Position numbers and translations under genes: made by a program. 7,902 bases of DNA, from assembly GCA_013002625.1 (NCBI GenBank), contig JABDJE010000037.1:1-7902 (forward strand), read 5' to 3'. The notes beneath the pieces were generated by a model. The model ran no database searches. It saw nothing but the letters and a program-made list of their open reading frames with translations, and was not told where the DNA came from. This DNA comes from Saprospiraceae bacterium (GTDB lineage: Bacteria; Bacteroidota; Bacteroidia; Chitinophagales; Saprospiraceae). Shown here piece by piece: positions 1-6,215 of this stretch. Numbering within the stretch: position 1 is the stretch's first letter; every line of letters starts with the position of its first letter.

Positions 1-2
1 CC

Positions 3-848
3 TTGGGCGATGCATTCGGCGAATACAGCAACATTCCTGTCAGTTTCGAAAAACTCTATTTCCGATATAAAACTTCCAAAATTGATTTATGGCTAGGTAA
101 GAATACATTTCCATTCAGGAAACTGAATGAATTGTTCTGGAGTGATAATGTTTTTCCCGATGGCGTGTATGCTGGCTTTAATTTATTTGAGAGCAATGGT
201 GCTATCAATAAAGTGCAATTGAAAACAGGATATTTTATTATGAATTCCTTTGGTGGCAGCTTGAATAAAGACAGCAATCTGCTGGGTTTTCAAATCGATG
301 CCGATATGTTGAATGGAAGGTTAAAAATCTTTCCATCACTCTATCTTTTCAACAATATGGATGATATCCCGGATGGCGCCGCTACAACTTCCCTCGAGTA
401 CAGCATTCTACATTGGGGATCAAGCTATCAATTGGTTCCAAAGCTTAATATTTGCCTAGATGCAGACCTTTACTTTAATCTAACTGATTACTCAGAACAA
501 AACAATATTTACACTGATCAAACCCAAGGTGTGGTGTTGGCATTACGGTATGGGCAATTAAAAAAGAAACACGATAAAGCCGTCCGAATCACCTATATGC
601 GACTGGAAAGATATGCAGCTGTGGATTATTTAGCACAAAACGACTGGGTCCGATGGGACTATGGCCAATTCGACTCGCCAGATGGTAGATTGACTAACTA
701 TCAAGGTTGGGAATTGATGGTTGGATATATGATCAATGATCAACTAAAAATTAATACGCGGGCATTTGTAGTCAAACAACTACTTTCACCTACCGAATAT
801 CTTGAAACGGGATCCAGGATACGATTGGATTTAGATATGAAATTCTGA
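3..848 (+). CDS. Outer-membrane beta-barrel porin, 'putative porin' family, 5'-truncated by the window edge
   Basis: This is the C-terminal part of a probable outer-membrane beta-barrel protein. The reading frame is open from the first bases; the TTG at position 3 is only the first full codon, so the true start lies upstream. The visible 281 residues alternate polar and hydrophobic/aromatic residues as in beta-strands, and the chain ends in Phe (LDLDMKF), the usual terminal signal for BAM-assembled barrels. Near the start of the fragment are FEKLYFRY (residues 15-22), LGKNTFPF (31-38) and FWSDNVFPDG (45-54), which resemble the segment of Bacteroidota putative porins (Porin_5-like, from memory) where a surface-tracking strand is followed by a W-D-x-x-x-P-x-G turn. 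Its likely role is passive diffusion across the outer membrane; substrate unknown. An 81-base gap separates it from the TonB-dependent receptor. I am confident it is a barrel and less sure of the family. Confidence 0.62.
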   Translation: MGDAFGEYSNIPVSFEKLYFRYKTSKIDLWLGKNTFPFRKLNELFWSDNVFPDGVYAGFNLFESNGAINKVQLKTGYFIMNSFGGSLNKDSNLLGFQIDADMLNGRLKIFPSLYLFNNMDDIPDGAATTSLEYSILHWGSSYQLVPKLNICLDADLYFNLTDYSEQNNIYTDQTQGVVLALRYGQLKKKHDKAVRITYMRLERYAAVDYLAQNDWVRWDYGQFDSPDGRLTNYQGWELMVGYMINDQLKINTRAFVVKQLLSPTEYLETGSRIRLDLDMKF

Positions 849-860
849 AAAATAAATCCG

Positions 861-890
861 TTTTACACCTTGCACACGTAGTTATAATTG
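861..890 (+). promoter_or_regulatory. Candidate promoter for the TonB-dependent receptor
   Basis: TATAATTG at 883-890 differs at one position from the Bacteroidota -7 consensus TAnnTTTG and also contains a perfect TATAAT. A T-rich TTTT at 861-864 lies 18 bases upstream, where a TTTG -33 element would be expected, but it matches only partly. Transcription would start near 897, leaving a leader of about 33 bases before the ATG at 930. The assignment rests on consensus matching alone. Confidence 0.3.
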
Positions 891-898
891 AATGAATG

Positions 899-916
899 AA
901 TCAACCATTGTTGATT
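899..916. promoter_or_regulatory. Perfect 7+4+7 inverted repeat before the receptor gene (operator or RNA hairpin)
   Basis: AATCAAC (899-905) and GTTGATT (910-916) are exact reverse complements around a 4-base CATT centre. The dyad ends 13 bases before the receptor start codon and just downstream of the candidate -7 element, so it could be a repressor operator near the transcription start or a small 5'-UTR hairpin. It could also be a weak 3'-end hairpin for the upstream porin gene, since T-rich sequence follows. No regulator gene is visible in the window. Confidence 0.35.
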
Positions 917-929
917 ATTTCTGTTTGAA

Positions 930-3173
930 ATGCAACGATCTAAAAAACTCAGACTTATGCCATATATTTTCGTCATTCTATTATTGACGGTAGTATCTTC
1001 TTTGAATAGTCAGTCAATTGAAGGTAAGATTGTAGACAGCCAGGGTAACCCTATCGAAGCGGTTTATATCATTCATATCCAAAACGGCGAACACACACAT
1101 TCAGATTTTAAAGGTCATTTCCAATTGGATAATATTAATGAGGGTGACAGTTTGCTGGTTAAACATATAAGCTATGACTCACGCTATTTTAAAATAAATG
1201 ATTTGAACAAGCCTGTTAAAATCGAACTTCTTGAAATCTCAATTGCCCTCGATGCAGTTGTCATTCAACCGGATTTGGATGCCTTAAACCTTTTTACCGA
1301 AATTGATGTCAGAGCAAGGCCTGTCCAATCTTCACAGGAAATACTCCGCAATGTACCAGGATTATTTATTGGGCAACATGCAGGAGGCGGCAAAGCCGAA
1401 CAGATATTCCTTAGGGGATTTGATATAGATCATGGAACGGACATAAGTCTTTCGGTTGAAGGCATGCCAGTCAACATGGTGTCCCATGCACATGGTCAAG
1501 GATATGCCGATATGCATTTTATCATACCGGAAACAATAAACGCCATAGACTTTGGAAAAGGACCTTACAGAGCAGAAAAAGGAAATTTTACCACGGCAGG
1601 ATTTGTAGACTACAAGTTAAAAAAGCGCATTAATCAGAGTCAGATATCTTTTGAATTGGGCCAGTTCAACACCTCGCGCTTTCTGATAATGACCCCTATT
1701 GTCAATACCGAAACGCAGAGCACTTACATCGCTGCTGAGCATTTGATTTCAGATGGACCATTTGAAAGTCCTCAGAATTTTAATCGTACAAATATACTTG
1801 TGAAATATCATGGCCAAGCTTCAGAAACAGAGACTATAGGCCTTAATTTTTCATACTTCTACAGTGATTGGAATGCTTCAGGACAAATCCCTATCAGAGC
1901 TGTAGAGGATAATTCTATCGGTAGGTTTGGCGCTATTGATGATACTGAGGGTGGTAATACTTCCAGAATGAACGCTCAATTCGAGTATACCAAATACTTG
2001 AATGAAGATTCATTCATTAAGAACAGTTTGTACTACTCCAGGTATGATTTTGACCTATTTTCTAATTTCACCTTCTTTCTTAATGATCCAATCAACGGAG
2101 ACCAAATAAGACAAAAGGAATCCAGGTCATTATTCGGATTCAATTCTACTTACAACAGAATATTGTATTTGGGTGATGAAGAAGCTTTATTTCAAGTAGG
2201 TGTTGGAATGAGACAAGATTACAGCAGAGACAACAGTCTTGAGCGTACCCTTAACAGGAAGGAAGTAATCAATACAGTACAATTTGGAGATATAGATGAA
2301 CGTAACACGTATGCATTTGCTGGAATAAGCTACACCACAGGCCCGTGGGTCTTTAATCCTTCTGTTCGATTTGACTATTTTGATTTCACTTACACTGATG
2401 ATACACAAGTCCTGTTTACAGAAGCCTCTAATAATGCTGCTATTATAAGTCCAAAAATGAGTGTGCTATTCAATCAGACTCAAAATTTACAGTGGTACTT
2501 AAAGACAGGTATTGGATTTCATTCAAATGATACAAGGGTGGTTATAAACCAACAAGCGGACAACATTCTGCCCAAGGCAATAGGTGCAGATTTTGGTGCC
2601 ATTTGGAAGCCAATACCTGAATTGCTTGTGAATTTCGCACATTGGTATTTATATCTGGAGCAGGAATTCGTTTATGTCGGCGATGAAGGTATTGTCGAGC
2701 CCAGCGGTGAAACACGCAGATATGGACTTGACTTCAGTTTGCGTTATCAATTATCAAAATCGCTCATATTCAATGCTGATGCCAATTACACCATTGCAAG
2801 AAGTATTGAAGATGAACCGGGTCAGGATTATATACCTCTGGCGCCTGATTTTACATTTACTTCAGGACTATCCTATACGGATAAGAAAGGATTATTGGCT
2901 GGTATACAAATGAGACATCTATCAGATCGACCTGCCGTAGAAGATAATTCTATAGTTGCTGATGGCTATACTGTTGTAGATTTCAACCTATCCAAAAGGT
3001 GGAAGAAGTTTGATTTTGGTATTCAGGTACAAAACCTATTTGATGTAGAATGGAATGAAACACAATTTGCTACCCTGTCGAGATTAGCAAACGAAGTAGA
3101 AGCGGTTGAAGAGATTCACTTTACTCCCGGAACACCTTTGTTTGTAAAAGGAAGTATAGGCTATATCTTTTAA
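930..3173 (+). CDS. TonB-dependent outer-membrane receptor with N-terminal CarboxypepD_reg-like domain and His-rich plug
   Basis: This is a complete 747-residue TonB-dependent receptor that would import a scarce ligand across the outer membrane using the proton-motive force relayed by TonB-ExbBD. Residues 1-28 are a signal peptide: basic MQRSKKLRLM, a hydrophobic core, then SSLNSQ. Residues about 30-105 form a carboxypeptidase-regulatory-like beta-sandwich (IEGKIVDSQGNPIEAVYI, then FKGHFQL), common in Bacteroidota receptors. LDAVVIQPD (107-115) is a plausible TonB-box region. The plug spans about 120-230 and contains FLRGFDIDHGTD (160-171) and the His-rich SHAHGQGYADMHF (185-197). The rest is a 22-strand-type barrel with the typical late QVQNLFDVEWNE (699-710), HFTPGTP (730-736) and C-terminal Phe. 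The plug and C-terminal motifs fit a recognisable receptor subfamily shared, from memory, with Proteobacteria; its ligand is not known to me, and a metal is only inferred from the histidines. An alternative start at Met10 would shorten the basic region. Confidence 0.93.
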   Translation: MQRSKKLRLMPYIFVILLLTVVSSLNSQSIEGKIVDSQGNPIEAVYIIHIQNGEHTHSDFKGHFQLDNINEGDSLLVKHISYDSRYFKINDLNKPVKIELLEISIALDAVVIQPDLDALNLFTEIDVRARPVQSSQEILRNVPGLFIGQHAGGGKAEQIFLRGFDIDHGTDISLSVEGMPVNMVSHAHGQGYADMHFIIPETINAIDFGKGPYRAEKGNFTTAGFVDYKLKKRINQSQISFELGQFNTSRFLIMTPIVNTETQSTYIAAEHLISDGPFESPQNFNRTNILVKYHGQASETETIGLNFSYFYSDWNASGQIPIRAVEDNSIGRFGAIDDTEGGNTSRMNAQFEYTKYLNEDSFIKNSLYYSRYDFDLFSNFTFFLNDPINGDQIRQKESRSLFGFNSTYNRILYLGDEEALFQVGVGMRQDYSRDNSLERTLNRKEVINTVQFGDIDERNTYAFAGISYTTGPWVFNPSVRFDYFDFTYTDDTQVLFTEASNNAAIISPKMSVLFNQTQNLQWYLKTGIGFHSNDTRVVINQQADNILPKAIGADFGAIWKPIPELLVNFAHWYLYLEQEFVYVGDEGIVEPSGETRRYGLDFSLRYQLSKSLIFNADANYTIARSIEDEPGQDYIPLAPDFTFTSGLSYTDKKGLLAGIQMRHLSDRPAVEDNSIVADGYTVVDFNLSKRWKKFDFGIQVQNLFDVEWNETQFATLSRLANEVEAVEEIHFTPGTPLFVKGSIGYIF

Positions 3174-3186
3174 AATGGTTGGCCAG

Positions 3187-3214
3187 GGTTTAAATTAAAT
3201 TCCTAATTTAGACT
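3187..3214. repeat. AT-rich hairpin between receptor and membrane-protein genes
   Basis: TAAATTA (3191-3197) and TAATTTA (3204-3210) are exact reverse complements with a 6-base loop. The stem extends four pairs outward as RNA, two of them G-U (3187-3190 with 3211-3214). It lies 13 bases after the receptor stop codon. No T-run follows, so it is not a classic intrinsic terminator; it may be an mRNA 3'-end stabiliser or an inter-cistronic attenuator. An outer pair, ATGGTT at 3175-3180 and AACCAT at 3230-3235, could close a larger structure that includes the next start codon. Confidence 0.3.
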
Positions 3215-3233
3215 GACCCAACTATTTCTAACC

Positions 3234-4025
3234 ATGGCACAAAATCATACCGATATTAGTATTGCGGTTAAGCAGGTAGTCCAAACCATACAAGCGATCA
3301 AACAAAGTATTCCTTTCTTCAAGGAGAATAAGCTCCTGCAAGGTTTATTTGAACATAAGTGGATCGTCGTTCTGTTGATCATCGGTTCATTGCTCTACTC
3401 TTATTCATTTGTTAAAGACGTCTATGAATTCTTTTATACACCGCTTACAGATGACGTACTCCAATCGAGTTTGACTACTTCTGATCTGGGTAAGATAAGT
3501 GATGTCGTCAAGGAAGAAGGAAGAAAAGCAGCCTTTACTGGCGGTTCAAAATATTTGCTATTGATCCTGCTTGAAGTGATCATTTTCTTTGTTTCAGTCA
3601 AAACAATAGCCATCCTTAATAATGAACCGCGCAAACCTACTTTTAAAGAATTTGTCAGGGCCGAGCAGCGTATGATCAAAGTGATGATTAAGAATTTCAT
3701 TTTGGGAATTATGGCTCAAATCGTCATTTACATCGTACTTGCCATTTTCGGGCTTTCAAGCTTATCTGGCTTCTTTATGTTCTTTGTCTATGCTTATTTC
3801 ATTGGATTTGCATTTCTGGACAACTATAATGAACAATTTGAGTTTAATTTAAAGGAAAGCAGAAAGGTAATTCAACAACATAAGTATGCTTCAACAACAA
3901 TTGGAATCCTAATTAGTGGTTTACTGGCAGTCCCTGTAATTGGTGCCATCGTAACACCATTTTTAGGCGCTGTAATCGCCACACTTTATGGCCATAATTG
4001 TCAAATGGAAGAGGGAATAGCGTAG
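3234..4025 (+). CDS. Multi-pass inner-membrane protein, EI24/CysZ-like
   Basis: This 263-residue integral membrane protein has hydrophobic segments at about 43-60, 106-124, 150-171, 178-196 and 219-250; the last is long enough for a hairpin of two helices. The amphipathic N-terminal 40 residues (AVKQVVQTIQAIKQSIPFF) resemble the start of EI24-domain proteins. The stretch FLDNYNEQFEFNLKESRKVI (194-213), followed by a Gly/Pro-rich hydrophobic segment with VPVIGAIVTPFLGAVIAT (233-250), matches the EI24/CysZ pattern of an F-x-D membrane edge, a loop, an S/F-R amphipathic stretch and a P-containing terminal hairpin ending in AT. CysZ imports sulfate, but most EI24-like proteins in this phylum are of unknown function, and no cysteine-synthesis gene is adjacent, so I do not assign sulfate transport. 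The ATG in ACCATGG is the first start in frame after the upstream stop. It is separated from its neighbours by 60 and 134 bases, so it may be monocistronic. Confidence 0.6.
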   Translation: MAQNHTDISIAVKQVVQTIQAIKQSIPFFKENKLLQGLFEHKWIVVLLIIGSLLYSYSFVKDVYEFFYTPLTDDVLQSSLTTSDLGKISDVVKEEGRKAAFTGGSKYLLLILLEVIIFFVSVKTIAILNNEPRKPTFKEFVRAEQRMIKVMIKNFILGIMAQIVIYIVLAIFGLSSLSGFFMFFVYAYFIGFAFLDNYNEQFEFNLKESRKVIQQHKYASTTIGILISGLLAVPVIGAIVTPFLGAVIATLYGHNCQMEEGIA

Positions 4026-4033
4026 TGCTTCAA

Positions 4034-4099
4034 ATTCTGATACCTTGAAAACCAATGATTTAGGAAGATGAATAAAAAAAAAGTAGAAATTATCAGAAT
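4034..4099. repeat. Widely spaced 9-bp inverted repeat in the gap before the HPF gene
   Basis: ATTCTGATA (4034-4042) and TATCAGAAT (4091-4099) are exact reverse complements 48 bases apart, lying in the 134-base gap after the EI24-like gene. The enclosed segment holds a run of nine A (4074-4082). It may be a loop-forming regulatory pair or a long-range stem at the 3' end of the upstream message, but arms of this size can occur by chance in AT-rich DNA. Confidence 0.2.
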
Positions 4100-4102
4100 A
4101 AA

Positions 4103-4133
4103 TTGAACAAATACTTGCTTTACTTCTTATAAT
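4103..4133 (+). promoter_or_regulatory. Candidate promoter for the HPF gene and possibly the exporter operon
   Basis: A perfect TATAAT (4128-4133) has a TTGAAC (4103-4108) 19 bases upstream, resembling -10 and -35 elements, though the spacing is slightly long and the Bacteroidota housekeeping sigma factor prefers TTTG/TAnnTTTG. The predicted start near 4140 gives a leader of about 20 bases before the ATG at 4160. It is the best promoter candidate upstream of the hpf-ABC-hlyD-tolC genes. Confidence 0.33.
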
Positions 4134-4134
4134 G

Positions 4135-4147
4135 ATAGTAATACTAT
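4135..4147. promoter_or_regulatory. Operator-like perfect dyad at the predicted transcription start
   Basis: ATAGTA (4135-4140), a central A, and TACTAT (4142-4147) form an exact 13-base palindrome that begins two bases after the candidate -10 TATAAT. A second palindrome, TTAATTAA (4147-4154), adjoins it. Their position over the predicted transcription start would suit a repressor site. No regulator is encoded nearby, and AT-rich leaders often contain short palindromes. Confidence 0.28.
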
Positions 4148-4159
4148 TAATTAAAACAC

Positions 4160-4477
4160 ATGAAAATCATAGTTAAGAATCAGACATCTATTCCAAATAA
4201 ATATGTTCGTCTATTGAAATGGAAGATTTACGGGATTAAAGAGAAGTTTAATCACCTGTTGTATGCAGAAGTTTTTATAAACGAGGAAGGCCAGAATCCT
4301 AAGGATTATATATGCACTATGAAACTTGGTGTTCCTGGAAATGATATCGTAATCAACCAAAAATCCAGGGACCTTAATAAATTGTGGTATGATTCATTGC
4401 GTAGCGCAGAGCGGTATTTAAATAAATACAAAGACAAAAGAATTGATCGTTCGAGAAGACGAATCGATCAGAATTAA
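4160..4477 (+). CDS. hpf: Short HPF/RaiA-family ribosome-associated (hibernation) protein
   Basis: The 105-residue length suits a short hibernation-promoting factor lacking the C-terminal dimerisation domain of long HPF. Residues 1-90 fit the S30EA/HPF fold: an N-terminal strand (MKIIVKNQ), a helix with a basic face (VRLLKWKIYGIKEKF), then LYAEVFINEE (34-43), YICTMKLGVPGNDIV (50-64, the paired strands with a characteristic PG turn), and a final helix DLNKLWYDSLRSAERYLNKY (71-90) in which the family usually has D-x-Y-x-A-I-D. The tail (91-105) is strongly basic (KDKRIDRSRRRID), consistent with rRNA contact. Family members bind the 30S decoding region in stress or stationary phase and silence idle ribosomes. 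The gene lies 52 bases upstream of the ABC exporter gene on the same strand, so co-transcription is plausible. The leader is A-rich without a clear Shine-Dalgarno site. The protein is divergent; an RNA-binding protein of other function is the main alternative. Confidence 0.72.
   Translation: MKIIVKNQTSIPNKYVRLLKWKIYGIKEKFNHLLYAEVFINEEGQNPKDYICTMKLGVPGNDIVINQKSRDLNKLWYDSLRSAERYLNKYKDKRIDRSRRRIDQN
4444..4470. repeat. Strong hairpin overlapping the 3' end of the HPF gene
   Basis: TGATCG (4444-4449) pairs with CGATCA (4465-4470) and TTCG (4450-4453) pairs with CGAA (4460-4463), with one bulged T at 4464 and a 6-base AGAAGA loop: ten pairs in total. It sits in the codons for the basic tail, ending five bases before the stop codon TAA (4475-4477). 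No T-run follows, so termination is unlikely; an RNA processing, stability or translational-coupling element between hpf and the exporter gene is more plausible. Confidence 0.35.
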
Positions 4478-4529
4478 TCATAGCGCCATATTTAACTCAA
4501 ACTTTACTGACTAACTTAAAAACATCTCG

Positions 4530-6212
4530 ATGAGTATTTTGGAGAATAAGCTCACACCTGTTGGGCGATTGAGGAGATTACTCAAAGTAGATAACAAAGA
4601 CATTACCCAGGTATACATTTACGCCATTTTCAATGGTCTTGTAAATCTGTCACTCCCTATAGGTATCCAGGCCATTATCAACCTTATACAGGGTGGAGAG
4701 GCCAGCACGGCATGGATTGTATTGGTTACATTTGTTATCGCAGGTATTGCCTTGACAGGTATTCTCCAATTGCTGCAACTGCGGATTGTGGAGAATATCG
4801 CACAAAAAATCTTTTCCAGAGCATCATTTGAATTTGCTTTTAGAATTCCAAGAATTCAGTTTAAGGCATTCTATAACTATTACGCCCCTGAGTTAGCCAA
4901 CAGGTTTTTTGATACACTTACCATACAAAAGGGATTACCAAAAATGCTTATTGATTTTTCATTGGCATTGTTTCAAATTATTATTGGGCTTATCGTATTG
5001 AGTTTTTACCATCCCTTTTTTGTGCTATTCAGCTTAATTCTTGTTGCCTTGGTTTATATAATTGTCGCCTACACGGGTCCAAGAGGATTACGGACCAGCC
5101 TTGAAGAATCTAAACAAAAATATCGGATAGCATTTTGGCTTGAAGAAGTTGCAAGGACTAAATTATCCTTCAAGCTCATCGGTAACTCACAAATGGAATT
5201 GGATAAAAACAATGAATATGTTGAAGATTATCTAGAAGCTAGAGAAGCACATTTCTCAGTACTTATACAGCAATTCTTATACCTCATCGGATTTAAGGTT
5301 TTCATTGCAGCTGGACTTTTGGTAACTGGATCTATACTGGTATTTAACCAGCAAATGAATATCGGACAATTTGTGGCAGCAGAAATACTAATTATCATCA
5401 TTATTGCAGCGGTTGAAAAACTGATTAAATCACTTGATACCATTTATGATGTTCTAACAGCTCTTGAGAAAATAGGTGAAGTGACAGATATGCCAATGGA
5501 CCATGATGAAGGATTGAAACTGGATATGGATTGCAAAGGTTTAAATGTATCGATAAAGCATTTATCCTATGGTTACCCGGACTCCCCAGATAAAATTATT
5601 CAAGATATGAGTTTTGATGTACCTGAAGATACTTCAATTCGAATAGCCGGAAGATCGGGGTCAGGGAAGTCTACCCTGCTCCACCTAATTTCAGGAATTC
5701 TCGAACCGTCTTCCGGTATAATATCCTTCAATAACCTTCCTTATGCCTCACTTAGTTTAAAGCATCTGAAAAATCATATCGGACTATCCTTAAGTTACAA
5801 CAGCGTGCTGAACGGAACCATCCTAGAGAATATAGTCATGGGTAGAAAGGATATATCAGCAAGTGATGTGACCGAAGCATTGAAGATGGTTAAACTTTAT
5901 GATTTTGTAAGTTCCATCCCATTGGGACTAAAAACCGAACTGGACCCTGAAGGAAAGAAAATACCGCGCAGTGTTCAATGCAAAATTCTTTTGGCACGTG
6001 CCATTGTACACAAACCAAAATTATTGATCCTTGAAGAACCCCTGAATCATCTTTCGAAAGATGAAAAAAGAGACGTCATTCAAAATCTGACTGCCGAAAA
6101 CAACCCATGGTCAATAATATTCACGTCCGTCGATCCAATATGGGATGAGTTCGTCAAAGATTATATTGAAATAGATAAGGGAATGTTGGTTTATAACTCT
6201 CTAAACAAATAA
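4530..6212 (+). CDS. ABC exporter half-transporter (type I secretion-like) with a degenerate nucleotide-binding domain
   Basis: This 560-residue protein is an inner-membrane ABC exporter with a fused transmembrane and ATP-binding domain. There is no N-terminal C39 peptidase domain, so no leader cleavage is expected. Membrane helices lie at about 26-52, 60-84, 138-160, 163-182, 247-271 and 277-296. The nucleotide-binding domain (about 335-555) has an A-loop Tyr (YGYP, 347-350) and an intact Walker A GRSGSGKST (374-382). Other motifs deviate: the Q-loop position is Ser422 (IGLSLSYNSVLNGTI), the LSGGQ position reads IPRSV (478-482), Walker B is LLILEE (498-503, Glu for the Mg-binding Asp but Glu503 kept), the D-loop is NHLS, and the H-loop His appears to be Ser533. 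The gene is full length with no frameshift, so this is not simple decay; I recall similar Bacteroidota exporters with altered motifs. With the HlyD and TolC genes directly downstream (3- and 17-base gaps), it would form a tripartite exporter. Substrate unknown. Confidence 0.88.
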   Translation: MSILENKLTPVGRLRRLLKVDNKDITQVYIYAIFNGLVNLSLPIGIQAIINLIQGGEASTAWIVLVTFVIAGIALTGILQLLQLRIVENIAQKIFSRASFEFAFRIPRIQFKAFYNYYAPELANRFFDTLTIQKGLPKMLIDFSLALFQIIIGLIVLSFYHPFFVLFSLILVALVYIIVAYTGPRGLRTSLEESKQKYRIAFWLEEVARTKLSFKLIGNSQMELDKNNEYVEDYLEAREAHFSVLIQQFLYLIGFKVFIAAGLLVTGSILVFNQQMNIGQFVAAEILIIIIIAAVEKLIKSLDTIYDVLTALEKIGEVTDMPMDHDEGLKLDMDCKGLNVSIKHLSYGYPDSPDKIIQDMSFDVPEDTSIRIAGRSGSGKSTLLHLISGILEPSSGIISFNNLPYASLSLKHLKNHIGLSLSYNSVLNGTILENIVMGRKDISASDVTEALKMVKLYDFVSSIPLGLKTELDPEGKKIPRSVQCKILLARAIVHKPKLLILEEPLNHLSKDEKRDVIQNLTAENNPWSIIFTSVDPIWDEFVKDYIEIDKGMLVYNSLNK

Positions 6213-6215
6213 GCA

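Noticed and set aside
916..923. TATTTCTG as an alternative -7 element for the receptor gene
   Set aside because: Transcription would begin at or very near the ATG at 930, leaving no leader; the upstream TATAATTG is better placed.
4074..4082. Run of nine A as a possible phase-variable tract
   Set aside because: It is outside any gene and away from the -35 to -10 spacer of the candidate promoter, and A-runs are common in this composition.
4068..4106. A 12-codon reading frame (MNKKKVEIIRIN) preceded by AGGAAG
   Set aside because: It is too short, the purine-rich site abuts the ATG with no spacer, and the frame is driven by the A-run; no evidence that it is translated.
3323..4553. Identical 13-mer GGAGAATAAGCTC at 3323-3335 and 4541-4553
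   Set aside because: Both copies fall in coding sequence for Glu-Asn-Lys-Leu, and a shared 13-mer is expected by chance about once in a window of this size.
5228..5443. Reverse-strand open frame inside the ABC exporter gene, and similar frames on both strands inside the other genes
   Set aside because: They overlap strongly supported coding sequences, have no family resemblance and no leader features, so they are shadow frames.
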